From Pacificibacter maritimus (GTDB lineage Bacteria > Pseudomonadota > Alphaproteobacteria > Rhodobacterales > Rhodobacteraceae): a stretch of 64,000 nt of DNA. This document shows positions 51,448-59,978 of the stretch, piece by piece (the stretch's first letter is position 1; every line of letters starts with the position of its first letter). The position numbers and the translations under genes are program-made. A model generated the notes under the pieces. The model was not told the DNA's origin, did no database searches, and saw only the letters and a program-made list of their open reading frames with translations. The stretch is from NCBI RefSeq assembly GCF_003814915.1, contig NZ_RKQK01000003.1, positions 397,626-461,625 on the forward strand, in the 5' to 3' direction.

Positions 51448-52596
51448 ATGACTGTAGCCAGCGACAAATACTGCGCTTTAGCGCATACTCTAGACATGGG
51501 CGAAGGCGCCTTGAGAGTTGCGGTAAAAGACTGCATAGACATCCAAGGCACCGTCAGCGCCTGTGGCAGTGCGGCGCTGCGCAGCAGCCCCCCTGCACAG
51601 AAAAACGCCGCAGTGGTCGACGCGCTGTTGGCGCGTGATTGCACGATCATCGGCAAAGCCAATATGCACGAACTTGCCTATGGCATGACCGGTGTGAACG
51701 CAGCCTTTGGCACCCCCATCAATCCAAAGTGGCCAGACCGCATCCCAGGAGGGTCCTCTTCAGGATCTGCCGTCGCTGTTGCCGCTGATCTTTGTGATTT
51801 TTCCGTGGGCAGCGACACTGGCGGGTCCGTGCGCCAACCTGCCATCTGCTGCGGCGTCTATGGCATCAAACCCAGTTTTGGGCGCGTCAGCCGCGACGGT
51901 TGCCACCCTGCCCATAGCTCGCTCGATTGCATCGGTGTCTTCGCGCGCTCTATAGCGATGATAGAGACTGGCATGGAAACCATTGATCCCAGTTTCACCC
52001 GCGTATCACTGAAAAAACCACTGCGCGTGGCCCGCATTGACTGTAGCGCAGCCCCTGAAATTCAAACGGTTATTGACCGCCACTTTGGGGCTGAGCCAGT
52101 CATCCCCCTCCCCCAAATGAGTGCGGCCTTCGAGGCTGGCATGACCCTTATCGGCATCGAAGCGATCAGCGCTTATGGGACGTTTTTGGAACAGGGCGAT
52201 GATTTGGGAACAGACGTGCGTGCGCGCTTGGAACACGCCGCAAAGATCCCCCCTAAAGCCTTTCTTGACGCCCAAAAAACACGCCTGCAGTTCACCAAAG
52301 AGGTGGACATGGCATTGACGCAGTTCGACGTGCTGCTCTGCCCAGCCCTGCCAATCATTCCGCCCACGCTTTTAGAGGCCAAAGACCCCGCGACGGTTCT
52401 ACCGCTGACGAAGTTTTTGCGCCCCTTCAATCTCAGCGGGCACCCCGCAATCGTTTTGCCATTCACGGCTGGCCCTCAGGCTTTGCCCGCAGGCCTTCAA
52501 CTCATTGGGCGCAAAGGAGAAGACGCCTTTCTCTGCGCAGCCGCCCACAAAATTGCATCGATCCTTACCGAAGCTCAACGGGAGACCACTCCATGA
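51448..52596 (+). CDS. iacH: Amidase-signature hydrolase, IacH-type
   Basis: Amidase-signature enzyme of 382 residues. The Ser-cisSer-Lys triad is visible: K27 in VAVKDCID, serines in GGSSSGSAVA near 101-107 and the nucleophile in GSDTGGSVR near 127. Amidases in the iac locus (IacH) are thought to act on an oxidised indole-acetate intermediate whose ring amide must be opened; this step is less well established than the first ones. The gene heads the plus-strand iac operon and overlaps the iacA gene by 4 bp. Confidence 0.82.
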   Translation: MTVASDKYCALAHTLDMGEGALRVAVKDCIDIQGTVSACGSAALRSSPPAQKNAAVVDALLARDCTIIGKANMHELAYGMTGVNAAFGTPINPKWPDRIPGGSSSGSAVAVAADLCDFSVGSDTGGSVRQPAICCGVYGIKPSFGRVSRDGCHPAHSSLDCIGVFARSIAMIETGMETIDPSFTRVSLKKPLRVARIDCSAAPEIQTVIDRHFGAEPVIPLPQMSAAFEAGMTLIGIEAISAYGTFLEQGDDLGTDVRARLEHAAKIPPKAFLDAQKTRLQFTKEVDMALTQFDVLLCPALPIIPPTLLEAKDPATVLPLTKFLRPFNLSGHPAIVLPFTAGPQALPAGLQLIGRKGEDAFLCAAAHKIASILTEAQRETTP

Positions 52597-53732
52597 CCAT
52601 CGTATCCAGCGCGGCGCTGCAGCCGCAAACCAAACACGAGGTGCTTGAGAGCATCCGCAGCCGAGCATCTGAATTTCAAGAGCTGCGCCACATCCCGCAA
52701 GATGTCGTGGATCAATTCAAAGGGCTTGGCGTGTATCGCGCCTTTGTGCCCAAACGTTTTGGCGGCGATGAAAAAAGCCCCGCAGACTTTTGCCGTTTGA
52801 TTGAAGACATCGCAGCGGCAGATGCCTCTGCAGGATGGGTCGCGAGTTTTGGTGTCTCCGCCACCTATCTGAGCACCCTACCCCCTGAGACCTACACTGA
52901 AATCTTCGGCAAGAACCCAGATACGGTGTTTGCCGGTGCCATGTTCCCCCCGCAGGCCGCAAAAACCGTGACGGGCGGCTACGAGGTCACGGGACAGTGG
53001 CCATGGGGCTCTGGCATCATGGGCGCAGATCTGGCGGGCGCAGGGATAAAGGTTGAGGATCAGCAGGGCAAACTGCCACTCATCGCGATCATGCCCAAAA
53101 GCGAGATTGAAGTGGTGGACACGTGGAAGACCATGGGTCTGCGCGCCACGGGCTCACATGACATCAAAGCCGAGGGTGTGTTTGTGCCGCGCGAATGGAC
53201 ATTTGTGCGCGGCGCCAAGCCAACCATGGATGACCGTATCTTCCGCTACCCGTCCATGGCACTCGCCTCTCAAGTTCTTGCGGTTGTGGCCCTTGGGGCT
53301 GCGCGCTCCGCGCTTGATTTCATCTATGAGGGCAGCGCACGCCAATCCGTGACAGGCGCGCCGAAACCCGGTGCGCGCCCCTATCTGCAAGCAGAATACG
53401 CCAAGGCGCGCGGCATGTACCTCGGCGCTCAGGCGCTGTTCTACGACACGCTCGAAGAGGGCTATGAAGAGCTTGCCCATCAAGAGACCGTGAGCCGTGA
53501 GATGCATATCCGTTTGCGTCTTGTCGCCTCAAAAGCGGCCAAAGACGGCGCCGAGGCGGCCCGCATGGCCTTTGCCCTTGGCGGCTCGGCAGCCATCAAC
53601 GAAGGCCACCCGCTTGGCCGCTACATGCTCGACGCGGCCGGTGTCGCCCAACACGCTTTCCTGAGCGAAGGCACATGGACCGGCGCCGGCGCCGCCATGT
53701 TCGATGAACCCACCATGCCTGGTTACCCATAA
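52593..53732 (+). CDS. iacA: Flavin-dependent indole-3-acetate monooxygenase, IacA-type
   Basis: Acyl-CoA-dehydrogenase-fold group D monooxygenase of 379 residues that uses reduced flavin from a separate reductase. Landmarks are FVPKRFGGDEKSPADFCRLI, ASAGWVASFGVSATYL, GQWPWGSGIMGA, TMGLRATGSHDI and the C-terminal GVAQHAFLSEGTWTGAG. IacA hydroxylates indole-3-acetate at C2, the first step of the pathway. The context is decisive: Rieske oxygenase, SDR, reductase and flavin reductase genes follow in the iac order. Hydroxylases of other phenolic substrates share the fold, so IAA specificity is a strong inference, not proof. Confidence 0.85.
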   Translation: MTIVSSAALQPQTKHEVLESIRSRASEFQELRHIPQDVVDQFKGLGVYRAFVPKRFGGDEKSPADFCRLIEDIAAADASAGWVASFGVSATYLSTLPPETYTEIFGKNPDTVFAGAMFPPQAAKTVTGGYEVTGQWPWGSGIMGADLAGAGIKVEDQQGKLPLIAIMPKSEIEVVDTWKTMGLRATGSHDIKAEGVFVPREWTFVRGAKPTMDDRIFRYPSMALASQVLAVVALGAARSALDFIYEGSARQSVTGAPKPGARPYLQAEYAKARGMYLGAQALFYDTLEEGYEELAHQETVSREMHIRLRLVASKAAKDGAEAARMAFALGGSAAINEGHPLGRYMLDAAGVAQHAFLSEGTWTGAGAAMFDEPTMPGYP

Positions 53733-53743
53733 GGATTTCTCCC

Positions 53744-54115
53744 ATGACTGATAAAGCCCCCCTCCGTACGCTTCTTTGCTTCAACAACCACCCCACATTC
53801 TTTTCCCTGCCCTTCGATCAAATCGGCCCCGTCTGGACGGCAACGCAGGCGCTTATGATGGGCATAGATCAATTGGAAGGCGTTGAAATTGTTGGAACAT
53901 TTGACGACGATCAAACCATGGTCGGGGCCACACAAGGCTTCCCTTACACATGGTACATCCTCGCAGATTTCCCAGACCGCGATGCAGTGCAAGCCGCTTG
54001 TAACCTGCTGCGCACCATCGTTGTCGGCGAAGGCAATGACCGCCTTTGGAAATACATGACCGTCGAAGCGCGCATGGGCCGTGCGCTTGAAATTCCTAAA
54101 GCGCACCGGAGCTAA
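53744..54115 (+). CDS. iacB: Small conserved protein, IacB-type
   Basis: A 123-residue protein without a recognised catalytic motif. It starts with a signal-less TLLCFNNHPTFFSLPFDQIG and contains GFPYTWYILADFPDRDAVQAA, features of a small ferredoxin-like alpha/beta (Dabb/chlorite-dismutase-like) fold, though that fold is a guess. Its position between the monooxygenase and the Rieske oxygenase genes is that of iacB, a gene of unassigned role in all iac loci. It is 11 bp after iacA and 3 bp before iacC. Confidence 0.7.
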   Translation: MTDKAPLRTLLCFNNHPTFFSLPFDQIGPVWTATQALMMGIDQLEGVEIVGTFDDDQTMVGATQGFPYTWYILADFPDRDAVQAACNLLRTIVVGEGNDRLWKYMTVEARMGRALEIPKAHRS

Positions 54116-54118
54116 ACG

Positions 54119-55411
54119 ATGTCCCTAGACACACCTAAATTCAGCGATCTCGACGCGATGTACGACGTTGAAAACGCCAAAGTCGCGACAGAAATGTACG
54201 AAGATCCGGCACTCTTCAAAGAAGAGATGGATAAGATCTTCAAGAAGACTTGGGTCTTTGTGGCGCATGAAAGTGAATTCCCCGACAAGGGGTCATTCAA
54301 ACTGTCCCATGTCGGTTTGGACCCTGTGATCGTCGTGCGCGACCGCAAAGGCAAGATCCACTGTATGGTCAACCGTTGCCGCCACCGCGCGGCGACTGTC
54401 TGCGAAGTGAAAAAGGGCAAAACCTCTTCTTTCCAATGCCCATACCACGGCTGGGGATACGGCCTTGACGGGTCACTCCGCGCGGTGCCTTACCCAGAGC
54501 AATACGGCGATGATTTCGACAAATCTCAGCACGGCATGTTGAAGCTGCGCACGGAATCCTTCGAGGGCATGGTGTTTGCCACGTTCAACTATGATGCAGA
54601 GCCTCTCGTAGACTTCCTTGGCCCAGAAGTGTGCCGCTACATGACCTTGTTCATGAAGCAAGGTGGTGGCTTCCCTATCAAAGTGCTCGGTGAGCACCAG
54701 TTTTCTGTGCCAATGAACTGGAAAGTGCAGCTCGAAAACACCACCGACGCCTACCACTTCCCGATTGTGCACAAGTCCTTCATGCAAACGCTGGACGAGA
54801 AAACCGAAGACCTCTTTGCCTTTATGGACAAGAACGAGGGCTGGGTTGAAGATCTGGGCAATGGCCACTCGATCATGATGATGATGCCCTCGCGCGAAGA
54901 CCTTGACGAGCGCATGGATGATCCGATTGAGCCGCGTTTTGAATGGTTGGCCGAAGAAATCCGCAAGGAAGGTTACAGCGAAGAGCAAGTCAAACGCATC
55001 GTGCTCGCGGTCGGCGGCCCTGGCTTCAACATGAACCTCTTCCCCAATGTCTCCTTCTCGCTGTCCTTCTTCCGCGTTCTGACACCCGTGTCTGTCGATC
55101 AAACCGATATTCGCCACATGGCGCTCGGCATGGACGGCGGCCCCCAGATTGCCAACCAAACCCGTTTGCGCCTTCACGAGCATTTCCAAGGCCCGATGGG
55201 CTTTGGCTCGCCTGATGATGCTGAAGTTTGGGAACGTGTGCAGCGCGGCACCCAAGGCGGTGAAGAGCTTAAAATCCTCGTCAATCGCGGCATGGTTGAC
55301 GAAGAGCAAGGCGTGATGGGCCCTCGCGGTCATGTGAGCGCGGAAACCGGCATGCGCGCCGCCTATGGCATGTGGAAACGCATGATGGACGAAGGAGCTA
55401 ACGATGTTTGA
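54119..55411 (+). CDS. iacC: Aromatic ring-hydroxylating dioxygenase large subunit, IacC-type
   Basis: Catalytic alpha subunit, 430 residues. The Rieske [2Fe-2S] ligands are C87, H89, C107 and H110 (CRHRA and CPYHGW). The mononuclear iron site shows D210-x2-H213-x4-H218 in DAYHFPIVH. Rieske oxygenases add both atoms of O2 to an aromatic ring, using electrons from a reductase. In the iac pathway the IacCD oxygenase acts after the first hydroxylation steps on the way to catechol. The small subunit gene overlaps its end by 8 bp. Confidence 0.88.
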   Translation: MSLDTPKFSDLDAMYDVENAKVATEMYEDPALFKEEMDKIFKKTWVFVAHESEFPDKGSFKLSHVGLDPVIVVRDRKGKIHCMVNRCRHRAATVCEVKKGKTSSFQCPYHGWGYGLDGSLRAVPYPEQYGDDFDKSQHGMLKLRTESFEGMVFATFNYDAEPLVDFLGPEVCRYMTLFMKQGGGFPIKVLGEHQFSVPMNWKVQLENTTDAYHFPIVHKSFMQTLDEKTEDLFAFMDKNEGWVEDLGNGHSIMMMMPSREDLDERMDDPIEPRFEWLAEEIRKEGYSEEQVKRIVLAVGGPGFNMNLFPNVSFSLSFFRVLTPVSVDQTDIRHMALGMDGGPQIANQTRLRLHEHFQGPMGFGSPDDAEVWERVQRGTQGGEELKILVNRGMVDEEQGVMGPRGHVSAETGMRAAYGMWKRMMDEGANDV

Positions 55412-55895
55412 CACCAGCACTTCCAGCACCAATTTACTTACAGAGGTGACAGAATTTCTGTGGAAAGAAGCCGATATATTGGACCGAAAGGCCTATGACA
55501 CTTGGCTAGACCTGTGGCTCACCGAGGGGCTCTACATCCTGCCCATGGGCGACGGTGAAGATTACGAAAACCAGCTAAATCTCTGCTATGACGACGATAA
55601 AATGCGCCGCATGCGCATCGATCGTTTCAAACGCGGCTTCTCGATTTCCTCAGCGCCCGCCGCCGATACCGTGCGCACAGTCAGCCGCATCGTCATCGAC
55701 AGCGTTGACGGAGACACCATTAAAGTGCGCGCCGCGCAGCAGGTGATCGAAGACAAATTCGGCCGTCAACGCATCTGGGCCGCCGATGTCTTTTTCACTT
55801 TGAAAAAAACCGAAGACGGATTTCTGATCGAACGCAAAATCGCAAAACTTCTCAACTCAGGGGGGATGCTGAACTCGTTCAGCTACTTGTTCTAA
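55404..55895 (+). CDS. iacD: Aromatic ring-hydroxylating dioxygenase small subunit, IacD-type
   Basis: Beta subunit of 163 residues, of the cone-shaped NTF2-like fold that forms the alpha3-beta3 hexamer. Typical features are FLWKEADILDRKAYDTWLDLW, EGLYILPMGDGEDYENQLNL and the C-terminal RKIAKLLNSGG. It has no catalytic metal. It overlaps iacC by 8 bp and iacE by 1 bp, so the whole set is translationally coupled. Confidence 0.9.
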   Translation: MFDTSTSSTNLLTEVTEFLWKEADILDRKAYDTWLDLWLTEGLYILPMGDGEDYENQLNLCYDDDKMRRMRIDRFKRGFSISSAPAADTVRTVSRIVIDSVDGDTIKVRAAQQVIEDKFGRQRIWAADVFFTLKKTEDGFLIERKIAKLLNSGGMLNSFSYLF

Positions 55896-56656
55896 TGGCG
55901 ACACCTCTTCCAGATACCATCCAAACAGCCGTTGTGACCGGCGGTGCGCGGGGCTTTGGCGCAGAAGTGTGCCGCGCCCTTCACAAAGACGGATTTCGCG
56001 TCATCATCACTGATGTTGATCCGGGCCCCGATGCGGCAGCGCTTGCCTCCGAACTTGATCTCGCGGGCGAGACCGGGATGACCGCAACGCTTGATGTCTC
56101 CAAACCCGAAGACTGGCAGCGTGTATTGGACGAATGTGTCGAGCGCTACGGCTCTGTCGAGGTGTTGGTCAACAACGCAGCACGCACCGCCGTGCAGCCG
56201 CTCTTGGACATCGATCCGGCGGATTTTAACGCGATTATGGCCACCAATGCAGGCGGCACGTTCACGGGCAGCCAAGTCTTTGGCCGCCACTTCAAAGAAC
56301 GCGAATATGGCCGCATCATCAACCTCGCCTCTCTGGCGGGACAAAACGGCGGCACGGCAACGGGGGCACATTATGCCGCGTCCAAGGGTGCAATTCTCAC
56401 GCTGACGAAAATCTTCGCACGTGACTTGGCCCCCTTCAACGTCACCTGCAACGCCATCGCGCCCGGTCCGATGGACACGCCAATGGTGCGCGACGTGCTG
56501 GGCGAGAATATCGACAAAGCCATCGCCAATATCCCCGTGGGCCAGCTTGGCGATCCGATTGTTGTGGCCGACTTGGTGGCAATGCTCGCGGCACCACGCT
56601 CTGCTTTCGTCAATGGCGCCTGCTGGGACGTCAATGGCGGCCTTTACATGCGATAG
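55895..56656 (+). CDS. iacE: SDR family dehydrogenase, IacE-type
   Basis: Short-chain dehydrogenase of 253 residues with VVTGGARGFGAEVCR for NAD(P), LVNNAAR, LASLAGQNGG and the catalytic YAASK. In the iac pathway IacE converts 2-hydroxyindole-3-acetate to dioxindole-3-acetate. The start at 55895 shares one base with the iacD stop codon. Three SDR genes occur in this window; only this one sits inside the oxygenase operon. Confidence 0.85.
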   Translation: MATPLPDTIQTAVVTGGARGFGAEVCRALHKDGFRVIITDVDPGPDAAALASELDLAGETGMTATLDVSKPEDWQRVLDECVERYGSVEVLVNNAARTAVQPLLDIDPADFNAIMATNAGGTFTGSQVFGRHFKEREYGRIINLASLAGQNGGTATGAHYAASKGAILTLTKIFARDLAPFNVTCNAIAPGPMDTPMVRDVLGENIDKAIANIPVGQLGDPIVVADLVAMLAAPRSAFVNGACWDVNGGLYMR

Positions 56657-56666
56657 GAGCAGATTG

Positions 56667-57626
56667 ATGACGGAAAATACAACCACACTCACCGTTTCAA
56701 AGCGCATTGAGGATCGCGGCGACATCGCGCGTATCCAGTTGACTTCGAAAGATGGCAGCGATGTCAAAGCTTTCACCGCCGGCGCACATCTGGATATCTA
56801 CCTGCCCAAGGAAGATATCTGGCGTCAGTACTCCTTATGCTCAGATCCAGCAGAAACCGGTTTCTATGAGATCGGCGTGCTTAAAGATCCTAACTCGCGC
56901 GGCGGCTCTGCGGCAGTACATCGCGACGCGATCGAAGGTGCCGAGTTCACCATCGAAGGCCCGCGTAACCACTTCCCGCTGGCAGAAAATGCAACCTTCA
57001 CCGTTCTTTTGGGCGGCGGCATTGGCGTCACGCCGATGATTGCCATGGCGAAACGTTTGCATGCCTTGGGCAAGGATTTCGTTCTGCACTACTGCACGCG
57101 CTCCGAAAACCTGACCGCGTTCAGGGACGAGCTCGATGGATCGGGGTTTGCCGATAAAATCGCCTATCACTTCGATGACAAAGATGAAGCGCAACGCCTT
57201 GATTTAAAGCGCGATATTCCAGAGCCATCTGCGGGCACGCATCTCTATGTCTGCGGCCCGCAAGGGTTCATGGATTGGGTCATTTCCACCACCGAAGCGG
57301 CGGGCCATGCCCCTGAGAACGTTCACCGCGAATACTTCTCGGCTGATGTGGACCTCTCGGGTGACAGCTTCGAGGTCGAATGTTCCCAAAGCGGCATCAC
57401 CGTCACGGTCGGGCCAGACGATACCATCGCCCGCGCGCTTGCCAAAGAAGGCATCAAGATCGAAGTGAAATGCGAAGAAGGCGTCTGCGGCACCTGTATC
57501 ACCGACGTCTTGGAGGGCGACATTGAGCACCGTGATCAATTTCTCACCGAGGAAGAACGCGAAGATATGGATCAGATTTGCGCCTGCTGCTCGCGCGGCA
57601 AAGGCAAGTTGGTCTTGGAGATTTAG
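56667..57626 (+). CDS. iacF: Oxygenase reductase, PDR/VanB family, IacF-type
   Basis: Electron-transfer flavoprotein of 319 residues that passes NAD(P)H electrons to the Rieske oxygenase. It has the flavin motif RQYSLCSDP, an NAD-binding region LLGGGIGVTPMIAMAK and a C-terminal plant-type [2Fe-2S] ferredoxin with C269, C274, C277 (CEEGVCGTC) and a later cysteine in CACCSRG. I start at 56667, with AGGAG 10 bases upstream; a longer frame reads back into iacE without reason. It follows iacE by 10 bp. Confidence 0.9.
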   Translation: MTENTTTLTVSKRIEDRGDIARIQLTSKDGSDVKAFTAGAHLDIYLPKEDIWRQYSLCSDPAETGFYEIGVLKDPNSRGGSAAVHRDAIEGAEFTIEGPRNHFPLAENATFTVLLGGGIGVTPMIAMAKRLHALGKDFVLHYCTRSENLTAFRDELDGSGFADKIAYHFDDKDEAQRLDLKRDIPEPSAGTHLYVCGPQGFMDWVISTTEAAGHAPENVHREYFSADVDLSGDSFEVECSQSGITVTVGPDDTIARALAKEGIKIEVKCEEGVCGTCITDVLEGDIEHRDQFLTEEEREDMDQICACCSRGKGKLVLEI

Positions 57627-57637
57627 GAGACATGCAG

Positions 57638-58141
57638 ATGGACTTAACTCAAAGCCAACTCGACTTTCGCGAAGGCATGAGCCGTATGGGCGCTGGCGTG
57701 AACCTGATCACGACGGATGGGCCCGCTGGCAAACATGGCCTCGTGGCCTCTGCCGTTTGCTCCGTGACCGACGCCCCGCCCACCCTCTTGGTCTGTGTGA
57801 ATCGCAGCGCATTCGTGCATGACAAGTTGCTCGACAACCGCGCGCTCTGTGTCAACGTTTTGGCGGCGCATCACCAAGACCTGTCAGATGTTTTCGCGCG
57901 GTTTGTGCCCGGCGTTGATCGGTTTTCGCATGGCACATGGACCACAGCAAAGACCAACGCGCCCGTGTTGCAAGATGCCAATGTGGCCTTCGATTGCCGC
58001 ATCGGATCCGTCGTTGAGCAAGGCTCGCATTCGGTGATGTTTTGCAACATTCAAGCGGTGCATCTACCGGAAAAATCTGATCGCGGCCTCGTCTACTTTA
58101 GCCGCGACTACCATCACTTAGAAGCGCACCAAGACGCTTAA
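57638..58141 (+). CDS. iacG: Flavin reductase, IacG-type
   Basis: A 167-residue split-barrel NAD(P)H:flavin reductase that supplies reduced flavin to IacA. Features are SRMGAGVNLITTDGPAGKHG, ASAVCSVTDAPPTLLVCVNR and NRALCVNVLAAHHQDLSD, all typical of HpaC-like reductases. I prefer the ATG at 57638 because AGGAGA is then 7 bases away; the ATG at 57632 is too close to it. It is the last gene with a counterpart in known iac loci before the TRAP genes begin. Confidence 0.88.
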   Translation: MDLTQSQLDFREGMSRMGAGVNLITTDGPAGKHGLVASAVCSVTDAPPTLLVCVNRSAFVHDKLLDNRALCVNVLAAHHQDLSDVFARFVPGVDRFSHGTWTTAKTNAPVLQDANVAFDCRIGSVVEQGSHSVMFCNIQAVHLPEKSDRGLVYFSRDYHHLEAHQDA

Positions 58142-58413
58142 ACCATGGGCTGTCCCCACGGGGGCACTCCGGCGCTCCTTCTTCGATGCTTCATATAAAG
58201 CAGTCAGCCCCTTGCACTGCGTAACTTTTGATCGTCGCAAGGAATAGGGCGCAAATTCGCAGGTAAACGGCTGAAAATCTAGGAACGAACCGCCGGCCAA
58301 TTTACAGTAGTTTTACTGCAAGTCAGCACAGGAATGAACCGTAACACCGAACCAACAGATCAGGCATGAAACGCATCAAAAGAAACTGCGCGCGTGCCGA
58401 ACAGGGAAAAAAA
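58142..58413. other. Internal promoter region before TRAP system 3
   Basis: About 270 bases between iacG and the TRAP 3 binding-protein gene, the only large gap in the plus-strand cluster. It holds the second operator copy listed next, so a second promoter is likely here. No gene was found. Confidence 0.5.
58302..58321 (+). promoter_or_regulatory. Candidate IacR operator before TRAP system 3
   Basis: TTACAGTA-GTTT-TACTGCAA matches the element at 51400 in both arms and in spacing; the A/G and C/T differences simply swap which arm carries the exception. It lies 93 bp before the binding-protein gene. Two copies in one cluster, each before a transcription unit, are unlikely by chance. Confidence 0.65.
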
Positions 58414-59424
58414 ATGAAACATCTATTTTCGACCATTGCTACAACGCTCATTTTCGCTAGTCCCACGTTTGCGGACACAACCCTCACCGTGGCCAATTGG
58501 TTGCCGCCATCTCACCCGCTGGTCTCAGAAGTGATCGTGCCCATGACAGAGCAGATCAATGAGGCGACAGGCGGCAGCGTGACCGCCAATATTTTACCTG
58601 CGCCCCTTGGACCGCCCCCCGCGCATTTTGACTTTGCCATCAATGGTGTGGCCGATATCACCTTTGGGGTGCAGGGCTATAACCCGGGCCGCTTCAAAAC
58701 CACCAACATCGCAGAGGTGCCCTTCTTGGGCGACAGCGCCGAAGCCGTTTCTGTGGCCTACTGGCGCACCTTTGATGCGATGCTGAAAGATGCGGGAGAA
58801 TATGACGGCGTGAAAGTGCTCGGCGTCTTCACCCACGGGCCGGGACAGGTCTTTGTCAAAGAAGCGGATACCAGCGCCACTGATCTTTTGGACGGGCAAA
58901 AATTGCGCGTCGGCGGCGGCATTGCCCATGAAGTTGCCACCGCTCTTGGGGCTGTGCCTGTGGAAGGTCCCTCGTCTAAAGCCTATGAGCTTTTGAGCCA
59001 AGGCGTCGCCGATGGTATTCTTTTCCCATATGAATCTGTGAATTTTTTCAAACTGATACCCCAGCTTGGCGAGGCGGTTTCCGTGCCAGGTGGCCTGTAC
59101 AACACCTCCTTTTATGTGGTGATGAACAAAGGCAAATGGGAGAGCCTCACAGCTGAGGAACAAAGCGCCATTGACAGTGTGACCGGCGAAGCGCTTGCCC
59201 GTATGGCAGGCCAGATGTGGGACCGCGCGGATGCGTCAGGCCTCGACGCCATGGCAGGTCAAACCACCGTCACCCCAGCCTCTGAGGATCAGCTCGCAGC
59301 TTGGACAACCGCGCTACAGCCAGTGGTGGATGCGAAACTTGCAGAGGTGAGTGCCACAGGCCTGGATGGCGCGGCCGCTCTGGCCATGCTGAAGGCTGAA
59401 ATCGCAGCCGTTGAAGCGGACTGA
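58414..59424 (+). CDS. dctP: TRAP transporter substrate-binding protein (DctP), system 3
   Basis: Periplasmic receptor of 336 residues. The start at 58414 has GGGAAA nearby and gives a good signal peptide (FSTIATTLIFASPTFA, cleavage at TFA-DTT); an earlier ATG at 58366 would add a charged leader. LDGQKLRVGGGIAHEV contains the conserved arginine that salt-bridges the ligand carboxylate. Given its place in the iac cluster, indole-3-acetate or a related aryl-acetate is the leading ligand candidate, but this is inference. Its stop shares bases with the small-permease start. Confidence 0.9.
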   Translation: MKHLFSTIATTLIFASPTFADTTLTVANWLPPSHPLVSEVIVPMTEQINEATGGSVTANILPAPLGPPPAHFDFAINGVADITFGVQGYNPGRFKTTNIAEVPFLGDSAEAVSVAYWRTFDAMLKDAGEYDGVKVLGVFTHGPGQVFVKEADTSATDLLDGQKLRVGGGIAHEVATALGAVPVEGPSSKAYELLSQGVADGILFPYESVNFFKLIPQLGEAVSVPGGLYNTSFYVVMNKGKWESLTAEEQSAIDSVTGEALARMAGQMWDRADASGLDAMAGQTTVTPASEDQLAAWTTALQPVVDAKLAEVSATGLDGAAALAMLKAEIAAVEAD

Positions 59425-59954
59425 TGCGCAGCGCGATCCCCACAGAGGTTCAGGAGGGGCGTGATAACGCCTCTTCTGAGCCTCACCTCTCACGGACGGG
59501 CATCGTTCTTGGGGGCTTAGGCGGTATTCTTTTGCTGAGCATGATGGGTCTTACCGTTTGCGACGTAATTGGGCGCTATCTGTTCAATGCGCCGATCGTT
59601 GGCGCCACGGAGCTCACCGAAATATTGCTCTGCGCAGTGATATTTCTGGGTTTGGGCGCTGTTTCACTGGCGCAAGATCATGTCACGGTGGATTTGCTCA
59701 CGGAGAAAATGCCCAAGCGCACAGAACCGCTGCGTGAAGCCCTCACAGGTCTGTTCAGCGCGGTGATCTTGATGGTCGTCTCTTGGCGCATCTGGATCTA
59801 TTCCGATCAAATTGGCGGCTATGGCGGGCAAACCACCAACCTTCATATACCGCTCGCACCGCTGGGCTATTTTTGCGCTATCTGCGCCCTGTGTGGCGCG
59901 CTCATCACCGCCCTTATCCCCCTCAGACGCCTTTTGAGCGCCTCCACACACTAG
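59424..59954 (+). CDS. dctQ: TRAP transporter small permease (DctQ), system 3
   Basis: Four-helix subunit of 176 residues, with a short polar N-terminus and helices starting near residues 26, 60, 100 and 142. The loop GAVSLAQDHVTVDLLTEKMP follows the second helix as usual for DctQ. It begins on the last base of the dctP gene, so translation is coupled. It shares only general family resemblance with the other two small permeases in this window. Confidence 0.9.
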   Translation: MRSAIPTEVQEGRDNASSEPHLSRTGIVLGGLGGILLLSMMGLTVCDVIGRYLFNAPIVGATELTEILLCAVIFLGLGAVSLAQDHVTVDLLTEKMPKRTEPLREALTGLFSAVILMVVSWRIWIYSDQIGGYGGQTTNLHIPLAPLGYFCAICALCGALITALIPLRRLLSASTH

Positions 59955-59978
59955 CCGCGACACAATAAAGGATTTCCC

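Noticed and set aside
51448..52596. Amidase as an indole-3-acetamide hydrolase for auxin synthesis (IaaH)
   Set aside because: Both are amidase-signature enzymes, but the tightly coupled oxygenase genes fit degradation; there is no tryptophan monooxygenase (IaaM) in the window.
54473..55432. 319-codon open frame on the minus strand opposite the Rieske alpha gene
   Set aside because: It lies wholly antisense to a gene with intact Rieske and iron-binding motifs, is rich in His/Arg as expected of antisense reading, and has no family features.
54119..55895. Anthranilate, benzoate or salicylate dioxygenase as the identity of the Rieske pair
   Set aside because: The Rieske alpha sequence alone would allow these, but the combination with an acyl-CoA-dehydrogenase-fold monooxygenase, flavin reductase, amidase and SnoaL-like protein matches the iac set better.
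55892..56776. 294-codon minus-strand frame opposite iacE
   Set aside because: Antisense shadow of a complete SDR gene; composition is that of reverse-strand codons.
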